Assembly (NCBI GenBank): GCA_030605125.1
Contig: JAUWBD010000003.1
Coordinates: 1 to 64,000 of the forward strand
Direction of reading: 5' to 3'
DNA length: 64,000 nt
DNA from: Verrucomicrobiota bacterium
GTDB taxonomy: Bacteria; Verrucomicrobiota; Verrucomicrobiia; Opitutales; Opitutaceae
The notes beneath the pieces were generated by a model that ran no database searches, had not been told where the DNA came from, and saw only the letters and a program-made list of their open reading frames with translations. The translations under genes and the position numbers were made by a program. This document shows, piece by piece, positions 10,438 through 18,688 of this stretch (position 1 is the stretch's first letter; every line of letters starts with the position of its first letter).

Positions 10438-10596
10438 TAACCGCGGATAGCGCGGATGGGCGCGGATGCAGACGGAGCGACCACAGATCACACAGATTTC
10501 CACAGATAAATCCTATCCGTGTTCATCCGTGCCCTCCGTGGTTTAAAAAGCTTCCCCTGCCGCTCATCCGCGCCCATCCGAGCTATCCGCGGTCAA
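10438..10596. repeat. Long imperfect palindromic intergenic repeat
   Basis: Left arm TAACCGCGGATAGCGCGGATGGGCGCGGATG pairs with right arm CATCCGCGCCCATCCGAGCTATCCGCGGTCAA; inner part ACCACAGATCACACAGATTTCCACAGATAAA...CTATCCGTGTTCATCCGTGCCCTCCGTGGTT. Confidence 0.85.
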
Positions 10597-11339
10597 GAAA
10601 CCGCACCGCGCGCCGCGCACGCCGCGCGCACCTCGCGCGCCATCCGCTCCACGATCGCCTCCACGCAGCGTCGCCCGAGCTCGGCCGACGAATCGCGCGG
10701 CACGTCCTGCCCCCACCAGGTCCACTCGCCCGTCTCGCGATACCAGTCGTGAGGCGGGTTCTCATACATCCGCGGGATCGTCGTCGGCTCGCGAAAGCGC
10801 TCCATCCGCACCAGCTCGGGCCGCAGAAACAGCATCATCGAGGTCTCCCACTTGCCCGCGTGGTCCCACGGGGTCTGCCCGTCGATCTCCACGCCTTCGT
10901 ATTCCGCCTGCGCGATCAGCCGCACGCCGCTGCTCGCGTGCTCCTTTTCGTAGCCGCTAGCGAAGCGTTTTAACCAGTCCATCTGGCAAGGCCCGTAGTG
11001 CCCGGTCAGCAGCACGATCACCTTCGCGCCGACCTTCCTCAACTGGTCGCAGAGCTCGGTGAAAAGCAGCGTCATCAAAGCGTCCGAAAAAGTCAGCGTG
11101 CCGGCGTAGCGCGAGTAGCCGGGCCGGCCGTAGTAGTTGGGCGGCAGCACCACCCCGCCGCCGAGCCGCTCCGCCACGCGCAGGCAGATCGCGTGCGCCT
11201 TCAGCGCGTCGAGCCCGAGCGGCAGGTGGTCGGCGTGCCACTCGAGCAAGCCCGTCGGCACGAGAAACACCGGCAGCCGGTCCACCGCCGCCAAAAATTC
11301 ATCCGGGCTCATCTCCTCGTATCGATGCGAACCTGCCAT
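10593..11339 (-). CDS. Creatininase family protein
   Basis: 248 aa; VFLVPTGLLEWHADHLPLGLDALKAHAICLRVAE, VIVLLTGHYGPCQ. Confidence 0.88.
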   Translation of the reverse strand: MAGSHRYEEMSPDEFLAAVDRLPVFLVPTGLLEWHADHLPLGLDALKAHAICLRVAERLGGGVVLPPNYYGRPGYSRYAGTLTFSDALMTLLFTELCDQLRKVGAKVIVLLTGHYGPCQMDWLKRFASGYEKEHASSGVRLIAQAEYEGVEIDGQTPWDHAGKWETSMMLFLRPELVRMERFREPTTIPRMYENPPHDWYRETGEWTWWGQDVPRDSSAELGRRCVEAIVERMAREVRAACAARGAVS

Positions 11340-11395
11340 GGGCCGCAGCCTCGCCTCGCCGCCCGCGCCGTCAACCGCCCCTCGCCCGCCGCTTC

Positions 11396-11409
11396 CGCAA
11401 GTCGTGGCG
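11396..11409. promoter_or_regulatory. Putative operator CGCAA-GTCG-TGGCG (one mismatch)
   Basis: 34 bp upstream of the exact copy at 11430. Confidence 0.35.
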
Positions 11410-11429
11410 ACGGAGGAATCGCGCCTTTC

Positions 11430-11443
11430 CGCAAGGGCTTGCG
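11430..11443. promoter_or_regulatory. Putative operator CGCAA-GGGC-TTGCG
   Basis: Exact dyad between divergent creatininase and BNR genes, 57 bp before the ATG at 11501. Confidence 0.5.
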
Positions 11444-11500
11444 GTCGTCTCCGGTGGCACCTGCCGCAACGGACGGTTTCCCTGCGTGTCTCAACCTGCG

Positions 11501-14287
11501 ATGCCTGCCCTAACCCCGTCCGTGTTCCGCCCCCTTCTTGTCTTCGTCTGCACCGCGCTCGCGCTGCTGACGGCGTCCGCCGCCGCCGCCGCGCCCACCG
11601 CGCCGGGCCCCCTCCTTTGGGTGCCCCTCGGCGAGCCCGGCGTCGGAGGCTTCCTCACCGCCGTTCAGGTCAGCCCGCACGATTCGCGCCGCGTGATGCT
11701 CGGCGGCGACATGCTCGGCATCGGCGTCAGCAACGACGGCGGCTCCACCTGGCAGCCCTCCGTGTCCCCCGCCTCCGAGATCGGCGACTTCTCCTTCCAC
11801 CCCACCAACCCGGAGGTCATCTGGGCCGGCTCGATGAGCGGCCCGCTCCTTTCGACCGACGGCGGCCGCACCTTCACCCTTCGCCGCGAGGGCTTCCCGC
11901 CCGTATCCGGCGGGCACTACAGCGCTCCGGTCGAGGTCGTGCGTTTCGACCCCACCGATTCCGGCCGGCTGCTCGCCTTCGGCGGCTCCTCCCGCCGCTG
12001 GTCCTCGCCCGGCAAGCCCGCCTGGGGCGCCGTCTGGGAGTCGCGCAACGGCGGTCGCAACTGGACCCGCCTCACCACCCTCACCGCCGCCGGCTCCTCC
12101 GACTCCGCCGCCGACGGCCTCAACATCGTCTCCGCCGCCTTCTCCCCCGCCAATCCCCGCCGCCTCTTCGCCAGCCTCCACCAGGGCGGCGTGCTCGTCT
12201 CCAACGACTCCGGCCGCACCTGGGAACCGCGCAACCACGGCCTGCCCGGCAACGGCGCCGACCGCATCGCCCTCCACCCCGCCGACGCCGACATCGCCTA
12301 CGTCGCCATCGGCAACCACAAGCCCGCCGGCGAATCCGAATTCCGCGGCAGCGGCATCTTCAAGACCACCGACGGCGGCCGCAACTGGACCCGCGTCTCC
12401 AACGGCCTCGCCCAGGTGCCCAACCGCGACTGGAACATGGCGTCGCGCTACGGCCTCGTCCTCCTCGCCCCCGGCGAGCCCGACACGCTCTTCACCGCCG
12501 ACACCGCCTGGAACGGCGGCGTGATCTACCGCTCCCGCGACGGCGGCGCCTCCTGGACGCCCGTCGCCACCCGCGGCAACGTCGGCCACGCCGACACCTC
12601 CGGAATCACCAAGCCGGTCTTCAAACCCGACGTCGGCATGTTCGCCGGCCTCGGCATGAGCATGGGCGGCTTCGATCCCGCCAACCCCTCCATCGCCTTC
12701 CTCGCCAACATGGAGACCGTGCTGCGCACCACCGACGGCGGCGACACCTGGCAGGACGTCACCGCCGAGCGCGTGACCGACGCCCCCCGCCCCGACTCCT
12801 GGCGCGGCACCGGCTACACCGGCTGGTGCTCCACCGACATCGCCTTCGCCCCCGACACCGCCGGCGAGTCCACGCTCATGGCGATGGATGCCGCCAAGAT
12901 CTGGCGCTCCTCGGACGACTTCCGCTCCTGGACCTACCACGGCCACAAGCCCTGGCCCTGGGGCGGCGGCATCCAAGCCGTTTACGCCGGCCCCTGGATC
13001 TACGCCACCGCCGGCCAGCACGGCAGCTACCACGGCATCTACCGCGTCCACCGCGAGACCAACGAGGTCGTCGTCTTCCAGGGCGAGGAGCACGGCCTGC
13101 CCAAGTGGCCCGGCAACGTCGGCCTCGGCGGCATCCACGCCCACCCCTCCCGCCCCGACACCGTTTACGCCGTCGTCCGCGGCGGCCTCATGCGCAGCGA
13201 CGACGCCGGCAAATCCTGGCGCGTCATCCTCGAGCGCGCCGGCGCCTCGCAGGTCGCCGGTGATCCGCGCCACCCCGACGTGCTCTACGTGAGCGGTCGC
13301 GACGGCGTCCTCCGCAGCACCGACGGCGGCGCCGAGTTCAAGCTCATCGGCGGCCCCCGCCCCGCCGGCCGCGGCCGCCTCCGCGTCGCCGCCGACGGCC
13401 GCGTCTATGTCACGCTCTGGCGCGAGGCCCGCTCCGGCCTCTGGCGCTGGAGCCCCGAGACCGGCTGGCGTCGCCTCTTCGACGAGACCTACGCCAAGGA
13501 CGTTGCCATCGATCCCGCCGATCCCACCCGCCTCGCCGTCGTCACCAACGACGACCCCTACCACGATCTCAACCGCGCCACCGGCGTCTGGCTCTCCGCC
13601 GACGACGGCGCCACCTGGCGTCGTGCCAACGAGGGCCTGCCCATGCTCCGCGGCCAGACCATCGCCTTCGATCCGCACCACCGCGGCCGCCTCGTCATGG
13701 GCACCTTCGGCCGCGGCTTCTTCCTCACCGACTGGCCCGCCGGCCACCAGCCCGCCGGCACCCCGCGCCGGCACGTGCACGACGGCGACGACGCCGCCTT
13801 CGCCACTCCCGACGACGACTCCGAGCTCGTCCCCGGCCTGCCCCCGCTCCGCAACACCTCCATGACCAAGGGCGGCCGCGAGGCCGTGCACTGGACGCGC
13901 ACCTGGATCGGCTCCGGCCGCATCGAGGTCCGCCGCGACACCGAGGTGTTTTTCTCCCCGCCCGCCTCGCTCCGCATCGCCTCCATCGGCGGCCCCGCCA
14001 ACGGCCAGGTGATGCAGCAAGTCGCCGCCTCGCCCGGGCAGACCTTCACCGTCTCCGGCCAGCTCCGCACCGCCGGCAGCGCCAAGGTCAACGCCGCCCT
14101 CCAGTTCTACGACGCCTCCGGCCAGCCCTTCGAGTTCCTGCAGCTTCGCTACGCGCAAAACACCTCCGACTGGGGCTCCTTCAGCCGCGCCGTCACCGTG
14201 CCGCCCCGCACCGCCACGGTCGCCTTCGTCGTGCTCCTCGAGGGCGACGGCCGCGCCTGGGTGGACGACTTCGCCGTCTCGCCCTGA
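11501..14287 (+). CDS. BNR/GH74-like beta-propeller protein with C-terminal CBM-like domain
   Basis: Signal-like N-terminus; many BNR repeats (SNDGGSTWQP, STDGGRTF, KTTDGGRNWTRV, RSRDGGASW); C-terminal VMQQVAASPGQTFTVSGQLRT...AWVDDFAVSP. Confidence 0.78.
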   Translation: MPALTPSVFRPLLVFVCTALALLTASAAAAAPTAPGPLLWVPLGEPGVGGFLTAVQVSPHDSRRVMLGGDMLGIGVSNDGGSTWQPSVSPASEIGDFSFHPTNPEVIWAGSMSGPLLSTDGGRTFTLRREGFPPVSGGHYSAPVEVVRFDPTDSGRLLAFGGSSRRWSSPGKPAWGAVWESRNGGRNWTRLTTLTAAGSSDSAADGLNIVSAAFSPANPRRLFASLHQGGVLVSNDSGRTWEPRNHGLPGNGADRIALHPADADIAYVAIGNHKPAGESEFRGSGIFKTTDGGRNWTRVSNGLAQVPNRDWNMASRYGLVLLAPGEPDTLFTADTAWNGGVIYRSRDGGASWTPVATRGNVGHADTSGITKPVFKPDVGMFAGLGMSMGGFDPANPSIAFLANMETVLRTTDGGDTWQDVTAERVTDAPRPDSWRGTGYTGWCSTDIAFAPDTAGESTLMAMDAAKIWRSSDDFRSWTYHGHKPWPWGGGIQAVYAGPWIYATAGQHGSYHGIYRVHRETNEVVVFQGEEHGLPKWPGNVGLGGIHAHPSRPDTVYAVVRGGLMRSDDAGKSWRVILERAGASQVAGDPRHPDVLYVSGRDGVLRSTDGGAEFKLIGGPRPAGRGRLRVAADGRVYVTLWREARSGLWRWSPETGWRRLFDETYAKDVAIDPADPTRLAVVTNDDPYHDLNRATGVWLSADDGATWRRANEGLPMLRGQTIAFDPHHRGRLVMGTFGRGFFLTDWPAGHQPAGTPRRHVHDGDDAAFATPDDDSELVPGLPPLRNTSMTKGGREAVHWTRTWIGSGRIEVRRDTEVFFSPPASLRIASIGGPANGQVMQQVAASPGQTFTVSGQLRTAGSAKVNAALQFYDASGQPFEFLQLRYAQNTSDWGSFSRAVTVPPRTATVAFVVLLEGDGRAWVDDFAVSP

Positions 14288-14299
14288 TCCGGAGCCGGA

Positions 14300-14321
14300 G
14301 AGGGCGTGCCCCCACGCCCTC
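14300..14321. terminator. Post-stop hairpin GAGGGCGTG-CCCC-CACGCCCTC
   Basis: 9-bp perfect stem 13 bp after the stop at 14287; same family as 3922, 21930, 34169 and 34326. Confidence 0.45.
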
Positions 14322-14372
14322 CGCCCGGTTCACGCCCGCCCGCGACGCCCAAAACTTCGCGCCTCCCGCCCC

Positions 14373-17300
14373 ATGCGCCTCGCCTCCGCCGCCGCCCTCG
14401 CCCTCGCCGCCCTCATCGCGCCGCTCGCCTCCGCGCAGTGGCGCCCCGTCAACTTCACCCACGCCGAGCTGCGCGCCAAAGGCACGCTCACCGGCGACGG
14501 TTGCCAGTGGTTCCGCGCCCTCGCCATCGCGCCCACCAACGGCGACTTCATGCTCTGGTGCACCGACGTCGGCGGCCTCTTCCGCTCCCTCGACGGCGGC
14601 CGCAACTGGGAGCCTGCCAACGTCGGCTTCCACTCCCGCGGCTCCGCCGCCGTCGCCATCGATCCGCACAACGCCGACCGCGTCCTCGTCGTCGCCGCCA
14701 ACTCCGTCCCCACCGAGCGCAACGGCCTCTACCTCTCCACCGACCGCGCCGCCTCCTGGCAACAGGTCCTCCCGGTGAAAATGTCCGCCACGCGCGACAT
14801 GCGCCGCCAGATCGCCTTCGATCCCTCCACCTACGACTCCGCGCAACACCTCACCCGCGTCGTCTATTGGTCGCGCCTCGACAACGACACGCCCCACAAC
14901 CCCGCCTGGGGCGAGACCGTGCGCGACCCCGGCTTCTACAAGTCCACCGACGGCGGCGAGACCTGGGCCCGCGTCCGCGGCGGCGAGCTCGTCGCCGACG
15001 CCGAGATCGCCGTGCATCCAAAGCGTGGATACGTCTATGCCGCCACGCCCAAGGGCCTGCACGTCTCCCGCGACGGCGGCTCCACCTGGACCCTCGTCCT
15101 CCCCGGCCGCCCCACCGGCCTCGACGTCTCCCCCGCCGCGCCCGACTCCGTCTGGGTGAGCTTCGCCGACCGCGTGCTCCGCTCCGACGATTCCGGCGCC
15201 ACCTTCTCGCCCATCGCCGGCGCGCAGAGCCTACGCGCCGATCGCGCCACGCTGCGCAATCTCGCCGTCTCGCCCTCCGACCCCGCGCGCCTCGTCCTCT
15301 ACCGCGAGGGCGCCCACTGGGACTGGCCCCGCTTCACCTCGCACGACGGTGGCGCCACCTGGACGCGCGCCACGATCCACCGCGACCGCGTCATCGTGCC
15401 CACCAACTCCCGCCAGGGCCGCTTCGCCTTCCACCCCACCAACCCCGACATCATCCTCGCCCCCGGCGGCGACTACCCGATGCTCTCGCGCGACGGTGGC
15501 CGCAGCTACACCCTCGCCGGCAACGGCGTGAACAACATCTACGTCGGCGGCGCCTTCAACTTCAGCGCCGTCGATCCCGACGTCCTCTACCTCGGCTCGC
15601 AGGACTACGCCACGCTCCTCACCACCGACGGCGGCCAAAACTGGACCTACCTCGAGCCCGGCCAGAAAGGCTGGGGCGGCTACAACTACGCCACCTACGC
15701 CTCCACCGCCGACGCCCTCCTCGCCGGCGAAGCCGAGCACTGGGGCGGCCCCAGTCGCCGCGCCGTCTCGCACGACCGCGGCCGCACCTGGCGCATCGCC
15801 CGCGAAACCATCGAGCCGAAGTTCACCTACGGCGACCCGCGCGACCCGAAGATCCTCTTCGCCGGCAACCAGCGCTCGACCGACGGCGGCCGGAGCTGGT
15901 CCACGATGAACAACGCCACCAGCGTGCGCACCCACGACCACGCCTCCGGCACGCTCTACGGCGTGCGCGAGGGCAAGGACCGCCCCTCCGTCGTCGTGTT
16001 CTCCTCGGACCGCGGCGCCTCCTGGCGCGACCTCTTCACCGTCCCCGGCCAGGTGGACGACCTCGCCGTGGACCCGCAGCGCCAGCGCGTCTATGTCGCC
16101 CGCGGCGGTCGCCTCTACCAGTGGGAACGCGGCACGAAGGATCTCATCGAGCTCTTCGGCTTCGTGCACGATCAGGACGGCCCGCCGCACGTGCGATCGG
16201 TCGCCGTCGATCCGGTTGACACCTCCGTCGTCTATCTCGCGGGCAACCGAAACGTCTTCGCGAGCGACGCCAGCGCGCAACGCTCGCGCGACGGCGGCGT
16301 CACCTGGGAGAACCTCACCCGCACCACCGCGCTCGACGGCGTCGGCCTCGACGGCGGCCGCGAGGCGCACTTCGTCCGCGTGCACCCCAAGACTCGCGAG
16401 GCCTGGTTCGCCACCAACTGCTACGGCGTCTGGATCCACTCCGCCCCGTTGGGTCGCCGCTCGTCGGCGACCGCGCCCGCGTTTCGCCCCCTTCGCCACC
16501 GAACTTTCTGTCTCCGCCTCCCTCCCCACCGCTCCATGGATCACGTCCCGCCGCCGCTCCCCTTCACCGACTCCTCCGGCACCGGCGCCTGGATCAACCT
16601 CGCGCAGCCTCGCGAGCAAACCATCAGCCCCGGCTCCTTCACCGTCACCGACTGGCTGAGCGCCGACTTCTACAACCCCCATCCAGTCATCCTCCAGCTA
16701 CGCCTCTCCTTCCTCGCCGAGGACTCCGGACGCGCCGCCGAGGTGATCTTCGGCCTCTATCCTCAGGTGCACGCGCGCCTGCGCATCCCGGCCGACGCCC
16801 TCGCGCAAAACGCCTGGCTGCTCCCCCGCGAGGCCGCCCTTCTCAAGCCCATGTGCGGCGGGGACATCGTCCGCCCCGAGGAGGTCACGCGTCTCCGCCT
16901 CGAACTCCTCGCCGGCCCCGAAGCCGCCGCCGACGGCACGCCACCCGGCTTCTGGGCCACGCCCTTCACCCTCTCCGCCACCGCGCCCGCCAAGCTCCAC
17001 CACCCCGCCTCCGCGCACGCCGCCCTGCTCGACGATCTCGGCCAAAGCGCCCACGCCTCCTGGCCGGGCAAGACGCCCGATGCCGACACGCTCGTGCGCC
17101 GGCTCCGCGAGGATCTCGCCCGCGCCGACACCGAGACCTTCCCCTCGCACTGGACCCGCTGGGGCGGCTCCGCCACGCACCGTTTCGCGGCCACCGGCTG
17201 GTTCCGCACCCACCACGACGGCCGCCGCTGGTGGCTCGTCGATCCCGATGGCGGCGCCTTCTGGTCCACCGGCCCCTGCTGCGCCTCGCCGCTCGTCGAG

Positions 17301-18533
17301 GCCGCCATCGAGGACCTCGACCACCTCCTCGCCTGGACCCCGCCCGCCGACGATCCGCACTGGGCCGACGCCCGCCTCCTTCGCACGTCCGGCACCTTCC
17401 GCGGCCGCGGCGTGAACTACCTCGCCGCCAACCTCCTTCGCGCCTTCGGGCCCGCCGACTGGCGCGCCGCCTGGCGCCGCATCGCCGCCGCGGCTCTCCG
17501 CCGCCAGCGCTTCAACACCATCGCCAACTGGTCCGACCTCGCGCTCGGCCGCGAATCGCGCATCCCCTACACCCGCCCCCTGCGCGACCTCTCCTCGCTC
17601 TCCGTCCCGAAGCTCTTCCGCGACTTCCCCGACGTCCACCACCCCGGCTTCCCCGCCGCCTGCGCCGTATGGGCGGAGCAACTACGCGACACCCGCGACA
17701 ACCCCGCCTTCCTCGGCTACTTCATCTGCAACGAGCCCACCTGGGCCATCGCCAAGCTCTCCCCCGCCGCCGGCATGCTCGCCAACACCGACGAGGCCGC
17801 CGCCCGCACCGAGTTCGCCGCCTGGCTGCGCGCCCGCCACCGCGACGACGCCGCGCTCGCCGCCGCCTGGGACGCGCCCGCCGCCAGTTTCTCCCTCGTG
17901 GCCGCCGGTCGTTGGCCGCGCCTGCCCGCCTCGGCCGGCTTCGTCGCCGACACCGAGGCCTTCTCCGGCCTCATGGCCGCCCGACTCTTCGACGCCCTGG
18001 GCGCCGCCTGCCGCACCGTCGATCCCCACCACCTCAACCTCGGCGCGCGCTTCGCCCACCTCCCCGCATCCTGGATGCGGGAGGCCTTCGGCACCTTCGA
18101 CGTCTTCAGCTTCAACTCCTACAGCAAGCGCCCCCGCGCCGCCGCCGCCGAGGTCTCCGCGCTCTTGCACAAGCCCGTGCTCATCGGCGAGTGGCACTTC
18201 GGCGCCACCGACACCGGCTTCCCCGCCGCCGCGCTCGAGACCGTCGCCACCCAGCGCGACCGCGCCCTCGCCTACCGCCGCTACCTCGAGGCCCACGCCG
18301 CCGCGCCTTGGTGCGTCGGCGCGCATTGGTTTACCCTCTACGACCAGAGCGCCCTCGGCCGCTTCGACGGCGAGCCCTACAACTGCGGCTTCTACGACGT
18401 CTGCCACCGCGAGCAGGCCGAGATCGCCGCCGCCGCCCGCGCCTCGCACGAAAGCCTTTACGACATCGCCGCCGGCACCCGCCCGCCCGACGAGCTCCCC
18501 ACCCCGCGCCACCTTCCGCGCCTGAGCCTGTAG
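14373..18533 (+). CDS. Apparent fusion: secreted GH74-like BNR propeller (about 14373-16448) + agarase/GH50-like TIM-barrel glycoside hydrolase (about 16536-18533)
   Basis: N-terminal two thirds align with the 42449-44554 protein until ...WFATNCYGVWIHSAP, where the paralog stops. Here the frame continues into GWFRTHHDGRRWWLVDPDGGAFWSTGPCC...ICNEPTWA...PVLIGEWHFG. In-frame ATG at 16536 could start a separate gene. Confidence 0.75.
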   Translation: MRLASAAALALAALIAPLASAQWRPVNFTHAELRAKGTLTGDGCQWFRALAIAPTNGDFMLWCTDVGGLFRSLDGGRNWEPANVGFHSRGSAAVAIDPHNADRVLVVAANSVPTERNGLYLSTDRAASWQQVLPVKMSATRDMRRQIAFDPSTYDSAQHLTRVVYWSRLDNDTPHNPAWGETVRDPGFYKSTDGGETWARVRGGELVADAEIAVHPKRGYVYAATPKGLHVSRDGGSTWTLVLPGRPTGLDVSPAAPDSVWVSFADRVLRSDDSGATFSPIAGAQSLRADRATLRNLAVSPSDPARLVLYREGAHWDWPRFTSHDGGATWTRATIHRDRVIVPTNSRQGRFAFHPTNPDIILAPGGDYPMLSRDGGRSYTLAGNGVNNIYVGGAFNFSAVDPDVLYLGSQDYATLLTTDGGQNWTYLEPGQKGWGGYNYATYASTADALLAGEAEHWGGPSRRAVSHDRGRTWRIARETIEPKFTYGDPRDPKILFAGNQRSTDGGRSWSTMNNATSVRTHDHASGTLYGVREGKDRPSVVVFSSDRGASWRDLFTVPGQVDDLAVDPQRQRVYVARGGRLYQWERGTKDLIELFGFVHDQDGPPHVRSVAVDPVDTSVVYLAGNRNVFASDASAQRSRDGGVTWENLTRTTALDGVGLDGGREAHFVRVHPKTREAWFATNCYGVWIHSAPLGRRSSATAPAFRPLRHRTFCLRLPPHRSMDHVPPPLPFTDSSGTGAWINLAQPREQTISPGSFTVTDWLSADFYNPHPVILQLRLSFLAEDSGRAAEVIFGLYPQVHARLRIPADALAQNAWLLPREAALLKPMCGGDIVRPEEVTRLRLELLAGPEAAADGTPPGFWATPFTLSATAPAKLHHPASAHAALLDDLGQSAHASWPGKTPDADTLVRRLREDLARADTETFPSHWTRWGGSATHRFAATGWFRTHHDGRRWWLVDPDGGAFWSTGPCCASPLVEAAIEDLDHLLAWTPPADDPHWADARLLRTSGTFRGRGVNYLAANLLRAFGPADWRAAWRRIAAAALRRQRFNTIANWSDLALGRESRIPYTRPLRDLSSLSVPKLFRDFPDVHHPGFPAACAVWAEQLRDTRDNPAFLGYFICNEPTWAIAKLSPAAGMLANTDEAAARTEFAAWLRARHRDDAALAAAWDAPAASFSLVAAGRWPRLPASAGFVADTEAFSGLMAARLFDALGAACRTVDPHHLNLGARFAHLPASWMREAFGTFDVFSFNSYSKRPRAAAAEVSALLHKPVLIGEWHFGATDTGFPAAALETVATQRDRALAYRRYLEAHAAAPWCVGAHWFTLYDQSALGRFDGEPYNCGFYDVCHREQAEIAAAARASHESLYDIAAGTRPPDELPTPRHLPRLSL
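16448..16495. repeat. Partial, in-frame copy of the GTAGGGTCGTCGC palindromic repeat
   Basis: GTTGGGTCGCCGCTCGTCGGCGACCGCGCCCGCGTTTCGCCCC matches the left half of copies at 25471, 32481 and 51225. Confidence 0.65.
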
Positions 18534-18579
18534 CGGACCCGTAAAAACACCCACTCGCCCCTAGCGTCGCGGGAATCGT

Positions 18580-18593
18580 CGCAACGATTTGCG
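18580..18593. promoter_or_regulatory. Putative operator CGCAA-CGAT-TTGCG
   Basis: Exact dyad upstream of the PEP-CTERM gene (ATG 18689). Confidence 0.5.
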
Positions 18594-18688
18594 CCCCGCA
18601 CTCGTTGTTCGAAACCGGCTTTCCTCGTGCCTTACCCCCGGAAAATCCCCCACCCCGCCTCCACACAACCCTCCCTCGCAGCTTCGCC

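Noticed and set aside
11137-13263. Arg/Pro/His-rich + strand ORFs (e.g. 11137-13263, 42259-44112, 45723-49466)
   Set aside because: Out-of-frame shadows of BNR and esterase genes, dominated by Arg/Pro/His; not plausible proteins.
16449-16535. Treating 14373-18533 as two certain genes with a mis-called stop
   Set aside because: The sequence as given has no stop between the domains; kept as one ORF but flagged as possible error or real fusion.
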